Assembly: GCA_023374045.1 (NCBI GenBank)
Contig: CM041776.1
Span: 123,285,733 to 123,349,732, forward strand
Origin: Limonium bicolor
Lineage: Eukaryota > Streptophyta > Magnoliopsida > Caryophyllales > Plumbaginaceae
Reading direction: 5' to 3'
DNA length: 64,000 nt
Shown: in pieces, positions 12,563 to 22,501 of the stretch
Layout of the letters: every line of letters begins with the position of its first letter
Position numbering within the stretch: the stretch's first letter is position 1
Translations under genes and position numbers: made by a program
The notes under the pieces: generated by a model
What the model was told of the DNA's origin: nothing
Seen by the model: only the letters and a program-made list of their open reading frames with translations
Database searches by the model: none

Positions 12563-14668
12563 ACCACTTAGAAACCTAGTGAAAAACATTACAAGTGTTG
12601 GCATGATTATAAGGAAAATGCATAATGACTAAGGTGGATATTGGTGAGTGATTTAATGAATTTACTGGAGGGCTTAAGGTGTATTTGAAGTGCCCAAATG
12701 ACGATAGAATATACTAGGATATATGAGGTGAAGTTTGGAGTCAAATGGGAATTTAGAAGCAAAGTTCTGGAGCCGACCGACCTTAGGGACCGGACCTGCA
12801 AGGTCGGTCGAGCTCAGTTTACACTACCGGAAAGAGTTTCTAGAATGGACCAACCTTGGGGACCGGACTTACAAGGTCGGTCGGGCTTGTGTTTTGAGTA
12901 CGGATTGAGTCTCTGGAACGGACCTACCTTGGGACCGGAATTACAAGGTCGGTCATGCCTAGAATTTTGTACGGGAATTGGTCTCTGGAATCGACCGAAC
13001 TTGGGACCGACCTTGGCAAGGTCGGTCGGGCTTAAATTTCCCACGGAGAAAACTCTCGAGAATGGACCGACCTTGGGGACCGGACTTGCAAGGTCGGTCG
13101 GGGTAAAACTTTCAAACGCTAATATGTCCTGGAATGGACCGACCTTGGGTAAGGTCGGTCGGTAAGGTCGGTCGAGCCAAAAACAAAAAAAAAAGAGAAA
13201 TTTTAAATTCTAAAGATGTTAACTGGTAATAGGGTATTCCATTGGTAGGGTAACAACGATTAGGAACCTAAGAACCTAAGGAATCAAGTTAAGTTAAGTA
13301 TAAACCTTAATGTTTAAAGTTAAGTTTATAAGGTTAAGTGGTAAAGACTTAAGAGGGTATCGAATGGGAATCTTTACGGACTAAGCAAGTTAAGTAAGGT
13401 GCAAATAACTAATGGCCTAAAGATGAATGAATGTTTTAGGTTTGTGAATTGGGACCCCGGAGAAGGTTAAACAAACGATAGTCGACAGTGAACGGTACAG
13501 TCTTTCTTGTGACCTGCTTGCTAACGAGGTGTCCCTCGGATTGTGTGCTATCTGTTTATTTGCTATGACTAAGACAAGATAAAGCAAGCAACCGGTTATA
13601 CTTATTCTCGTTGTGAATGTGTTTTCTTTACACTGACCCACGAGACTTGAGGTTGTTACTAACTGAGTGTAGTACTTATTGAGTTAAGAAAAGGAGTTAA
13701 GTATTGGTATCTGTTGGTTAATACCCGTTAAGGTTTAACTAACACATGGTTTGTAAGATTTTCACTAACTGGAACTTAAGGGGGGAGTGAGGAACCCGGG
13801 ACTGACTCCGGTCATGCATGCTAAGGAAAGGGGGTTGGTATCTGAATCAGATCCGCCCTCCGCTTAAGGACTTGTCTTCGGACTTGTTGCCTAGGGTCGG
13901 TTGCCGGCTCAGCTACACTGGACTCCCGTCCAAGGTAGGTGGCATTAAGATGGTGCGGTAGGATCACCTAAATCCTAAGTTTAAGTTAAGCTACAACCAT
14001 TTCCATTCTAGGAACGGTTTGTACACTGAGGTTAAGGTAAGGTTAAGACTGAGGTAAGTTAAGGAGGACTGAGGATAAGAGGAATCAGATCTGGAGGAGG
14101 TTATTACTAACCCACCTGTTAAGGGAACGCTTGAGTCGTTCATTTGTGTGTGAACTATGTATGTTCATTGGTGATCGGTTAATTTATTGCACTTCATGTT
14201 ATGTTTGTGTGTCTAATCAATCTCCATGCTATCGACAATTAGTCGTCGTAGCCCCGTTAGCTTGGGGGCCACGAGAGGGTCGTACCAGCATTCGTGCTGA
14301 CCCCCTTTGGGGACTGTTTTTATCTTGCATGTAAGCGTCCGATGAGGAGTCACCCTAAGAGTGGGGGTGGTTAGACTTAGGATGGGTCTATTCATTTTGA
14401 GCACGGGTCGCGCCTGTGCGCCCGTCTGTTTATATTTAAACTGATGTAAGTTTGTGACTATGGCTTAGATACTTAAACTCGGTTGGTTGGTGGTATTTTG
14501 GTGGGTTGTGTATTTTGGATAAGTGTTGTAAATTGGTTTAAGGTTCGGTATATTCTAATGATCAGACCGTGGCAAGGTCCCGGTGTTTGTTATTTCCGCT
14601 GCGTCGTTTTTCTTTTGATTAAGTGGTAAGTTTGCGATAACTACGATTGGCTTGGACGGGGTGTTACA
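12563..14668 (+). repeat. Element 1 5' LTR, second part
   Basis: Resumes the LTR at ACCACTTAG and runs to GGGGTGTTACA. It is collinear with 29184-31213 except for one extra unit of about 75 bp in its CCGACC array (near 13035-13110), which the 3' LTR lacks. Confidence 0.9.
12772..13175. repeat. ACCGACCTT/AAGGTCGGT array in element 1 5' LTR
   Basis: Six or so units of 60-75 bp are present. Each pairs GGACCGACCTTGGGGACCGG with a downstream AAGGTCGGTCG, so each unit can fold as a hairpin. ACCGAC, the DRE/CRT core bound by plant DREB/CBF factors, is present in most arms. Confidence 0.85.
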
Positions 14669-14672
14669 AAAG

Positions 14673-14700
14673 TGGTATCAGAGCATAGTTATGCTCTGAT
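14673..14700 (+). other. Element 1 primer-binding site inside a palindrome
   Basis: TGGTATCAGAGC (14673-14684), complementary to the 3' end of initiator tRNA-Met, starts four bases after the LTR. Eight of its bases form one arm of an 11-bp perfect inverted repeat (arms 14677-14687 and 14690-14700, loop GT), so the RNA can hide its own primer site. Confidence 0.85.
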
Positions 14701-14901
14701 CAAGAAATACCGGACATGAGTAACCACCGAGTTAGGTTATGAGTTAAGATATAAGAAATGGGTAAAGGTGTGAGAAGTTAGTGTGAGTAGAGTCAGATGA
14801 CCACTATTAAGTGTGGATCGTTTTTACCGTCTACGGACGTTATGAATTCGTTAACCAAAACAGTGGTGGATACGAATCTAATGTGAGTTGCAATTGTTCA
14901 G
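14701..14901 (+). other. Element 1 leader before gag
   Basis: About 200 bp of untranslated sequence separate the primer site from the gag ATG. I see no other feature in it. Confidence 0.6.
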
Positions 14902-15222
14902 ATGTCAGGAAGGAGAGGTCGAGGCCGTGGCAGAGGCGAGGATGCTTCAGAGATACCGGAGGGGCAGACGATCGCAGAGATCGTGGCTGCCGCATTAGGG
15001 CACATGGGCTATCAGCCTGGTGTTGGTGCACCACCTCCACCGCCACAGCCCCGGGAACCAAATTGGGTGAAGAGCCTTGCAGACCTTCGACCCACGCATT
15101 TTAAGGGGGAGACTGATCCCGCCAAGCTCGAGGTGTACATCTCTGAGTTGGAGACCGCCTTCGAGACCCTTGATGTCCCTGCTAGGATCAAGGTGCGTAT
15201 AGCTGCGTTCTACCTGAAGGGG
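14902..15222 (+). CDS. gag: Element 1 gag, exon 1 (interrupted by element 3)
   Basis: The first 107 codons of the capsid/nucleocapsid polyprotein begin MSGRRGRGRGRG, a basic RG-rich start. A proline run (PPPPPQP) follows, and then the start of the Retrotrans_gag capsid domain (FKGETDPAKLEVYISELE). The ATG at 14902 is the first in frame after the leader. Element 3 sits between codons for YLKG and AAGDWW. The 5-bp duplication AGGGG at 15218-15222 and 21299-21303 shows that the frame was open when it inserted, because removing the insert restores it exactly. Gag packages the RNA in cytoplasmic virus-like particles. Confidence 0.88.
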
Positions 15223-16760
15223 TGATGAGTGTCCAAATGAGCATGTTTTAGGGGTGTATTCATATGTTTAATCACACTTTTCATGCTCATTTCTCCACTC
15301 TAGCTTGTTTTCCTCTAGTTTTGTGTTTCATTGGTGTTTCACACATTTATTGTTTAAACAGGAGGATTAACATAGCTAGGAGTAAAGTAGACGAAGAGAG
15401 GAACGCGTGGGCGCAAACGGATCCAAAATCGGAGTTAAAACGAAGAAGATACAGCGTTTTGAAGTTATACTGACTCCGACCGACCTTGCAAGTCCGGTCG
15501 CAAGTCCGGTCGGGTCGAAATTTTGCCCAGATTCGCGTTTTTACAAGCTACTGGAATCGACCGACCTTGCAAGTCCGGTCGCAAGTCCGGTCGAACTTAA
15601 AAACGCGTCCGAAAATCGCTACTGACTCCGACCGACCTTGCAAGTCCGGTCGCAAGTCCGGTCGGTCGTAAAATTTGCCCAGAAATCAGATTTTAAAAGG
15701 GGAAAAGAGGAGGAAAGAGAGGGAGGTCGAGACCTGGACTCCAGGCGACGGTAGAGGCGACAGAAGAAGAGAAAAAGAGAGGAGAAGAGAAGAGAAGGAA
15801 GAGGAGAGGATTTCACCTCATTCAAGAGCTCAACCACCTCCATTAATGGCTATTTCTTCCTCCTTTCTCTCCTTTGTAGCTTCAATGCTTGAGTAGTCTC
15901 CTTGTAGCTTGGGATTTGGGGATTTTGCCCCAAAATCCCTAAACTCCGTTGTAGATTCTTGAACTCGTTTATGGTTTTATTTCAGTTCGTGTGCTGAATA
16001 CCGATAACGATTGTGTGTTTGTGGCTCTTGAACTTGTCACCCATGATTTGGGGATTTGTTGAGGGTTTTGCCCAATTTGTTATCTTTGTGTGAAATTGGT
16101 TGGTTTGCCTTGAATTTGTTGAAATGAGATTCTGAGATAGATTCTAGGTTGCTGATTAATTAGCACTATGTGTTAAACTGGTTGGTTTGGCCTACCGATT
16201 AGTTGAGCATTATTGTGGATTTCTGTCAACATGTGATTCTGAGATAGAAATCTAGACCGTGAGGACTGAATCAGTGCATTCTAATATCGAGGATTTCGAG
16301 ATTAGACTACACTGCAACTTAAGGGGAATTTGTGCTTAATGCCATCAATTGACTAGGTACTTGGAAGATCCACCAGGTTCCATTCTGTTGGTTAGGATTA
16401 GTAGACCTTGATTAGGATATTAGTTAGTTTAGCGTTCCCGTTGTTTAGCCATGAGTTCGAGAATTGACCATTGGTAGTAAAGGGAGGACGGGTGCAAATA
16501 TCCATCCCGAGCTACACCTATCCTAGATTAGTTAGTCTAGTTTTACTGCTTTCCTTCGTTTTCCGATTTATCTATCCAACCAACAAAACCCCAAAACAAT
16601 TTACATTTATGCACTTTTGTATATATCCTCTTGCACATTTACTAAGCTTATAATTAGCTAGACAGTTACGAAGTCCCTGTGGATACGACCTTGTTGTACT
16701 ACAATGATTGGGTTCACTGCCCATAGTTAGCAGAGTAGTCTCACCACTATTTTGCCAACA
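15223..16760 (+). repeat. Element 3 5' LTR
   Basis: Direct repeat of 1538 bp, nearly identical to 19759-21298. A CCGACC/GGTCG array lies at 15475-15672 and a TTTTAAAAGG TATA-like box directly follows it at about 15692. Confidence 0.95.
15475..15672. repeat. CCGACCTTGCAAGTCCGGTCG array, element 3 LTR
   Basis: Three units of about 70 bp each combine GACCGACCTTGCAAGTCC with GGTCGCAAGTCCGGTCG. The second LTR copy is 20012-20208. The motif resembles the array of the unrelated element 1 LTR. Three short ORFs over it are repeat translations. Confidence 0.85.
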
Positions 16761-16766
16761 AGTTTT

Positions 16767-16784
16767 TGGCGCCGTTGCCGGGGA
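16767..16784 (+). other. Element 3 primer-binding site (Asp-tRNA type)
   Basis: TGGCGCCGTTGCCGGGGA, six bases after the LTR end, is the Asp-tRNA-type site typical of Athila/Calypso elements (family knowledge). Confidence 0.8.
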
Positions 16785-16900
16785 CTTCGGTCCAACTATC
16801 TGTTTATTATCTGTTTAGTTTCTGTGCATATTTTTCATTTCCTTTATTTCCCCTTTTGTGTATAAATTTGTGTTACTTTTTTTTTAGGAACCTATCTCTG

Positions 16901-17023
16901 ATGGATGGTCTTGATGATCAAGCAGAAGATTGTTACGGCTACACCTCTGGAGCAACCTACGACCAATACATTGATTGTCAAGGGTGTGGATCCTTTCATA
17001 TGTTCCCTCCTTGTGAGATCTAA
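16901..17023 (+). CDS. 40-residue zinc-knuckle mini-ORF of element 3
   Basis: The ORF starts at MDGLDDQAEDC and stops after FPPCEI. Residues CQGCGSFHMFPPC fit CX2CX3HX4C, the same spacing as the zinc knuckle of the element 4 gag (CMQCGGPHDYEQC). I infer a relic of the gag nucleocapsid left after most of gag was deleted. Its stop is 20 bp before the ATG of the next ORF, so it would act as an upstream ORF on the same transcript. The frame is open upstream to 16766 without an ATG, so the first ATG at 16901 is the likely start. Whether it is translated is unknown. Confidence 0.5.
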   Translation: MDGLDDQAEDCYGYTSGATYDQYIDCQGCGSFHMFPPCEI

Positions 17024-17043
17024 TCTCAAGATCGGAGACTCTC

Positions 17044-18072
17044 ATGGAGAACCGGTTCTTATCTGTCAATCCAAACCCCACTGAACAAGACATCAATCGA
17101 TGGATCAGGTGCCAAGAGAGTGGAGGAGACCAGAAGAGTGCTTATTGTTCTGAGATCACGGCAAGGGTAGATTCACCCACTCTGGAGGATCTTAGTGCGA
17201 GAATGAACACCATCGACATGAACCAGCTCATTACACTAGCTCGAAGGGAGCAACAACCAGAGAGTGAAATGGTCCATGAAGTGGAGCAGCGGACTAAGGA
17301 AAAAGACCTCGACATGAACCAACTGAAGCTCTATGCCAAATTAGTAGAGATGAACGCGATGATGGAAGGTCTACTAAACCTTGCATCGCAGCAACCGGAG
17401 AGCGAAATGGTTCATAAAGTGGATCACCTTACTGAGGACTTGAGTTGCTCTCTATCACCTCCCCCGTTCGAACCTGAGAAAACGTCATTCAACCATCTGC
17501 CTGAGTTCGAAGCCAAGCCATCAGAGGACCGCTTCCACCTTGACTTCATGGAGTCTCCTCCCTCTGAAGTCAACTACCGTTATTTCCCCTCCTTCTCTGT
17601 GCTCCACCCAGAAGATGAGGATGGACACATCCTCAACCTTGAGGAGGAGGAGATGCCGCCTCCCTCCGATCCATCAGAGGAGAGTGCTATAATCAACTTC
17701 AAGGAGCCACCTCCCTCTGAAGTTGATTTTCATCAAGGCTCTTCCCATGAGCCTCACCAAGAAGTTGAGGACATTTACATCCTCGAATTTGAGGAGGAAA
17801 AGGAGCCATCAAACTTTGATCTTCACTTGAAGGATCAAGGCCCCCACCCGTGCACTAATGAAGTTGGGCGGAAGCTCAACGTACACCCTCTAAGTGTGGA
17901 GGCCACCTTCCCCTTTGATCCCGGACCAAAGATTGAAGACAAAGTCCGCTCCGGAGTTCACCCTGCACCGCTCACTGAAGATAAGGATGCTTACATCTTG
18001 AATTTGAAGAGGAGGCTCCACCACAGTTTGATCCTCGTACCAAGGATCACCCACCTCAACACTTCCACCTGA
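17044..18072 (+). CDS. Acidic YILxFEE-repeat protein of element 3 (no gag or pol)
   Basis: This intact 342-residue ORF begins MENRFLSVNPNPTEQ. Two diverged copies of an EQQPESEMVHEVEQ ... MNQLKLYAKL block occupy about residues 75-130. The remainder is strongly acidic with repeated PPSEV motifs and an ILxLEE/ILEFEE motif (GHILNLEEEE, IYILEFEEEK, AYILNLKRR). No enzymatic motif, signal peptide or membrane segment is visible. The same sequence occurs in element 4, fused behind a real gag zinc knuckle and broken by frameshifts. It may therefore be the C-terminal tail of an Athila-type Gag that survived deletion of the capsid. The open frame and near-identical LTRs suggest recent maintenance. The function is unknown. 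Confidence 0.65.
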   Translation: MENRFLSVNPNPTEQDINRWIRCQESGGDQKSAYCSEITARVDSPTLEDLSARMNTIDMNQLITLARREQQPESEMVHEVEQRTKEKDLDMNQLKLYAKLVEMNAMMEGLLNLASQQPESEMVHKVDHLTEDLSCSLSPPPFEPEKTSFNHLPEFEAKPSEDRFHLDFMESPPSEVNYRYFPSFSVLHPEDEDGHILNLEEEEMPPPSDPSEESAIINFKEPPPSEVDFHQGSSHEPHQEVEDIYILEFEEEKEPSNFDLHLKDQGPHPCTNEVGRKLNVHPLSVEATFPFDPGPKIEDKVRSGVHPAPLTEDKDAYILNLKRRLHHSLILVPRITHLNTST

Positions 18073-19719
18073 TGAATGACGGTGGAGTTTACACTTTCAC
18101 ATCCTAAGTGTTGAGGCCACATTTCCTTTTGATCCGGGTCGTTCTTCATTGCTAGATGATGCCCGCCCAACCCACCCGTTGAGCTGACTTCAACGTTCAT
18201 ATTCGATCCCGGATGACTTCACGGTGGTATGGTCTAGCCAAAGACCTTAAAGAAGGGCCGCTTACCGGGAGGCAACCCGGATTTCATTTCGTGTCTGTCT
18301 TTTAAATTCTGTTAGTTTAGATTTTGCATTGTTTTCAATAATGGGCTATTTTGGCATTCTTTGGACTTGCCCTTTTACGCCCAATTGGTGGCGTTGTGTT
18401 GTGAATATTTTGGAAACAGGTAAGCCCCTCTGAAAAAGGGATGGAATTAGGAACAATTACAAAGGAACCTCTGGCGAAATTTTCCAAGAGGACCTTCATC
18501 TCCAACGATTGAAGGTAGCACCTCAACGACCCCTCCCACTTGCAATTGTGCGGGCACCCTATCTTCCTTCCGCATCTTATCGGGGAGTACTCGTTTCACC
18601 CTTCCTTTAATATTTGCCCACAACGACTCCATTATTTTTATTTCCTGTTTTTGTTTTCGTTCTCCTTTGGTTTTGTTTTTGCTAACCCTTAACTCCAGTT
18701 GTAGTTTGGTTGCTTCTAGTGTTTTATGCGGGTGCAACTTCCAGTCCACACCGCAATCAAGCTACGCTACTTGAGGCTGAAGCTCAAGTGTGGGGGAGTT
18801 CTACAAACTGATAGCAATAGCAATCTCAGGGGAGTACTAGTTCCTTTTAGTTTTCGTTCTATCTTCTCTAATTTTGAACCTGCAAATCTGGGGATAGCTT
18901 CTGTGCTATACTGTTTTGTTTGTGTCCCGTGTGATTTTCCTTTTGTCTGCTTCCCGCAAAGGTCTTCTGGAACCTTCCCCGGTTTTGATTGGTGAACAAT
19001 GGGGACATTGTTCAATTTAAGTGTGGGGGAGTGACCTTTTCGGTGAATTGTGTGCTTAAATGCTTAATACTTCATGCTTATCTTGCGATTGTCCAAAATA
19101 AAAAACTTGGACCCTTGTGTTGTGAGTTGTTCTCATTAAGAACAAATACTGTTATGAATTGTGGGATAAATGCTTAAATTTTTCATTTTGATTGCTTTTG
19201 AGGAGCATTTTACATGCGGTGTGGCCAAGTGATCTTGTATGGTTGGATTTTTATTGCTTTGGGGTTCCTTCTGTCTTCTTTCTTAGGGATTGCTAAGGGG
19301 TGCTTCTTTGTGAAAATCCATCAAGGGACTTGTGAGACGCCATTGTTAACCAACAATGAGAGTTGAGTGTTCTTAAATGTAAAGGCTTGATGCCAAAATT
19401 TTATCTTCTCATCTCTTATGCAAAAGTGAAACAATTGCATAAATCTATTTTTCCTTTTGTTTTCTTCTCAATGCCCATTCTTGAGAGAAGTTGGACATGG
19501 TAAAAGCTCTCCAAGTCACCTAATCTTTAGAACTTTGAAGCACTTCGGATCATACCCCGAAACTCTAGATTTTGTTTTGCCCTAAGCACACCCATGCCAC
19601 CACTAAGAGATGGTTCACACTCCTCAAAGGTTTTAATCACTTTTTGCTTCTTCTTTTATCCTACAATTCATGTTAGTGTTTGTTAGTCTTGAGCATTCCT
19701 TACTTGCATGGGTGCTTGG
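18073..19719 (+). other. Element 3 3' region, non-coding
   Basis: Diverged remnants of the acidic repeats continue to about 18240. Then follows Athila-type 3' sequence with AAGTGTGGGGGAGT near 18787 and 19019, each resembling the functional polypurine tract further on. No further gene is seen. Confidence 0.6.
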
Positions 19720-19758
19720 TTTTGCTTGAGGACAAGCAAAAAGGTAAGTGTGGGGGTG
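19720..19758 (+). other. Element 3 hairpin and polypurine tract
   Basis: A perfect 9-bp stem, TTTTGCTTG then loop AGGA then CAAGCAAAA (19720-19741), is followed by GTAAGTGTGGGGGTG and the 3' LTR. The same stem and loop occur in elements 4 and 5. Confidence 0.8.
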
Positions 19759-21298
19759 TGATGAGTGTCCAAATGAGCATGTTTTAGGGGTGTATTTCAT
19801 ATGTTTAATCAACACTTTTCATGCTCATTTCTCCACTCTAGCTTGTTTTCCTCTAGTTTTGTGTTTCATTGGTGTTTCACACATTTATTGTTTAAACAGG
19901 AGGATTAACATAGCTAGGAGTAAAGTAGACGAAGAGAGGAACGCGTGGGCGCAAACGGATCCAAAATCGGAGTTAAAACGAAGAAGATACAGCGTTTTGA
20001 AGTTATACTGACTCCGACCGACCTTGCAAGTCCGGTCGCAAGTCCGGTCGGGTCGAAATTTTGCCCAGATTCGCGTTTTTACAAGCTACTGGAATCGACC
20101 GACCTTGCAAGTCCGGTCGCAAGTCCGGTCGAACTTAAAAACGCGTCCGAAAATCGCTACTGACTCCGACCGACCTTGCAAGTCCGGTCGCAAGTCCGGT
20201 CGGTCGTAAAATTTGCCCAGAAATCAGATTTTAAAAGGGGAAAAGAGGAGGAAAAGAGGGAGGTCGAGACCTGGACTCCAGGCGACGGTAGAGGCGACAG
20301 AAGAAGAGAAAAAGAGAGGAGAAGAGAAGAGAAGGAAGAGGAGAGGATTTCACCTCATTCAAGAGCTCAACCACCTCCATTAATGGCTATTTCTTCCTCC
20401 TTTCTCTCCTTTGTAGCTTCAATGCTTGAGTAGTCTCCTTGTAGCTTGGGATTTGGGGATTTTGCCCCAAAATCCCTAAACTCCGTTGTAGATTCTTGAA
20501 CTCGTTTATGGTTTTATTTCAGTTCGTGTGCTGAATACCGATAACGATTGTGTGTTTGTGGCTCTTGAACTTGTCACCCATGATTTGGGGATTTGTTGAG
20601 GGTTTTGCCCAATTTGTTATCTTTGTGTGAAATTGGTTGGTTTGCCTTGAATTTGTTGAAATGAGATTCTGAGATAGATTCTAGGTTGCTGATTAATTAG
20701 CACTATGTGTTAAACTGGTTGGTTTGGCCTACCGATTAGTTGAGCATTATTGTGGATTTCTGTCAACATGTGATTCTGAGATAGAAATCTAGACCGTGAG
20801 GACTGAATCAGTGCATTCTAATATCGAGGATTTCGAGATTAGACTACACTGCAACTTAAGGGGAATTTGTGCTTAATGCCATCAATTGACTAGGTACTTG
20901 GAAGATCCACCAGGTTCCATTCTGTTGGTTAGGATTAGTAGACCTTGATTAGGATATTAGTTAGTTTAGCGTTCCCGTTGTTTAGCCATGAGTTCGAGAA
21001 TTGACCATTGGTAGTAAAGGGAGGACGGGTGCAAATATCCATCCCGAGCTACACCTATCCTAGATTAGTTAGTCTAGTTTTACTGCTTTCCTTCGTTTTC
21101 CGATTTATCTATCCAACCAACAAAACCCCAAAACAATTTACATTTATGCACTTTTGTATATATCCTCTTGCACATTTACTAAGCTTATAATTAGCTAGAC
21201 AGTTACGAAGTCCCTGTGGATACGACCTTGTTGTACTACAATGATTGGGTTCACTGCCCATAGTTAGCAGAGTAGTCTCACCACTATTTTGCCCAACA
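19759..21298 (+). repeat. Element 3 3' LTR
   Basis: A 1540-bp direct repeat of 15223-16760, ending GCCCAACA before target duplication AGGGG. The array copy is at 20012-20208. Confidence 0.95.
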
Positions 21299-21303
21299 AG
21301 GGG

Positions 21304-21618
21304 GCAGCAGGCGATTGGTGGAAGCTGGTGAGGGCCAAGCATGTGGCCAATCCAGAGTTCGGCTGGGAGCAGTACACCGCTTTGCTACGAGTAAAGTACT
21401 ATCCCGCCCATGTCCAGACGAAGAAGCGCCTACAGTTGGATGTGCTCAAGCAGACCGACAAGATGACGGTGGACGAGTATTACTCAGAGTTCACCGCCTT
21501 GCTCCGTCTTCTGCCAGGTCTTGGATATTCAGACCAGATACTGGTGGACCGCTTCTATGGCGGGCTTAGCCATCTACTCCGCTACGGCATGGGGCCGACG
21601 AGTTACACTACCTTGCAG
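21304..21618 (+). CDS. gag: Element 1 gag, exon 2 (capsid core)
   Basis: Exactly 105 codons continue exon 1 after element 3. The conserved Retrotrans_gag core is AAGDWWKLVRAK ... FGWEQYTALLRVKYYPAH ... MTVDEYYSEFTALLRLLP, with the usual W, Y and L spacing, ending at TTLQ. The exon ends at CAG/GTAATA, a consensus plant donor. Read through without splicing, the frame meets a stop after seven more codons (VIRISKI), so the 80-nt segment that follows has to be removed for Gag to continue. Confidence 0.88.
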
Positions 21619-21698
21619 GTAATAAGAATAAGTAAGATATGATTAAGAGAATAAGATTTAGATTGTGAGAAAATAAGAGTAACTAATACTTTGGAAAG
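21619..21698 (+). other. Putative intron A in element 1 gag (80 nt)
   Basis: It starts GTAATAAG, ends GGAAAG, is AT-rich and contains ACTAAT, a CTRAY branch-point match, near its 3' end. Removal joins TTLQ to CYHAAAMVEI in frame. Confidence 0.7.
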
Positions 21699-21948
21699 TG
21701 CTATCATGCCGCTGCTATGGTTGAGATAACTGTCCAGCTGAGGGACGAGGACAATGCTAAGAGGAAGAGTGCCGGTAAGAGCACGGAGAACCAAGGGCAA
21801 GGTGGGTACAAGAAACAGAAGTACCAGCCTCAAGCCCAGAAAAGTCAGAACCAAAAAGGGAAGGAGGAAAAGGAGAAGGCTCCAGAAGAGTCACTGAAGT
21901 TGACATATGCATATGCAGCTAAGCCCCTGCGCTCAAGAGCGCCAAAGG
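21699..21948 (+). CDS. gag: Element 1 gag, exon 3 (basic linker)
   Basis: The exon encodes CYHAAAMVEITVQLRDEDNAKR and then a lysine/glutamine-rich linker (KKQKYQPQAQKSQNQKGKEEKEK). The AAAMVEITVQ stretch matches the position after the capsid core where other gypsy Gags have an A-V-E-I helix. The linker resembles the disordered basic stretch before the zinc knuckles. It ends in PKG at AAAGG/GTAAGG, and without splicing the frame stops soon after (GKEINIK). Lengths and phases agree with the neighbouring exons. Confidence 0.8.
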
Positions 21949-22028
21949 GTAAGGAAATTAATATTAAGTGAGTTAAGAGACAATCAGTAACCGTTTAAGG
22001 TATGAGTACTAATGTTGTAAATGATCAG
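21949..22028 (+). other. Putative intron B in element 1 gag (80 nt)
   Basis: It starts GTAAGGAAATT, ends GATCAG and has TACTAAT as branch-point candidate. It is the same length as intron A. Removal joins one base of a glycine codon to GATCTGAG and keeps the frame into the zinc knuckles. Confidence 0.72.
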
Positions 22029-22389
22029 GATCTGAGACTGATAAGGGAGCCGGTGGTGGCTACCAGCAACGCTACATCTGTCAGTGGTGTCACAAGGACC
22101 ACCCCGGGCTTGATTGTAAGGGGAACAAGGTGGAGTGCAACTATTGTGGGGTATACGGGCACCGAGCATACGAGTGCTTCCGGGACCCCGCTAGCAGAGC
22201 CTTTAGGCCCGAGATGAAGGGCCAGGGCAAGACCGATCAGGGAGCTGGATCCGACGGTCAGAGGAGGGTGCAGCAAGCTGCAGATAAGAACCCACGGGTA
22301 GCCCAGAAGTCGGGGCCCACACTACACATGGTGGACCGGGACGATGAGCGTAAACCCTCATCGAGGCCAGGGACCGCTATAACCACTTA
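22029..22389 (+). CDS. gag: Element 1 gag, exon 4 (nucleocapsid, two zinc knuckles)
   Basis: After SETDKGAGGGYQQRY come two zinc knuckles: CQWCHKDHPGLDC (CX2CX3HX4C) and CNYCGVYGHRAYEC (CX2CX4HX4C, the classical retroviral spacing). These bind the genomic RNA. A hydrophilic tail ends at TAITT. The frame then reads TAG TAA TAA (22388-22396). The first stop overlaps a possible donor TA/GTAATA at 22390, so an unspliced RNA ends Gag here while a spliced one could run into protease. Confidence 0.85.
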
Positions 22390-22501
22390 GTAATAAAATT
22401 GTCTGCTTACCGCATTACATGCATGTTTGGCAAATAATTTAGTTAAGTGAGAATAAGATAAGATTAGAACTTAAGTGAGATATGACCTATTACCACCTTA
22501 G

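Larger units (their letters stand above)
15223..21298 (+). mobile_element. Element 3: young non-autonomous Athila-like LTR element
   Basis: It runs TGATGAGTGTCC to GCCCAACA with target duplication AGGGG on both sides. LTRs 15223-16760 and 19759-21298 differ only by a few single-base indels, so insertion was recent. The Asp-type primer site and the AAGTGTGGGGGTG tract fit Athila-type elements. The 3-kb interior has no capsid domain, protease, RT or integrase, only a zinc-knuckle mini-ORF and an acidic ORF, so its movement must have been helped in trans. Confidence 0.9.

Noticed and set aside
12698..13165. 155-codon ORF in the 5' LTR of element 1 (and 29319-29714 in the 3' LTR)
   Set aside because: It translates the CCGACC array. 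Its length follows the repeat count, and it has no counterpart outside the array.
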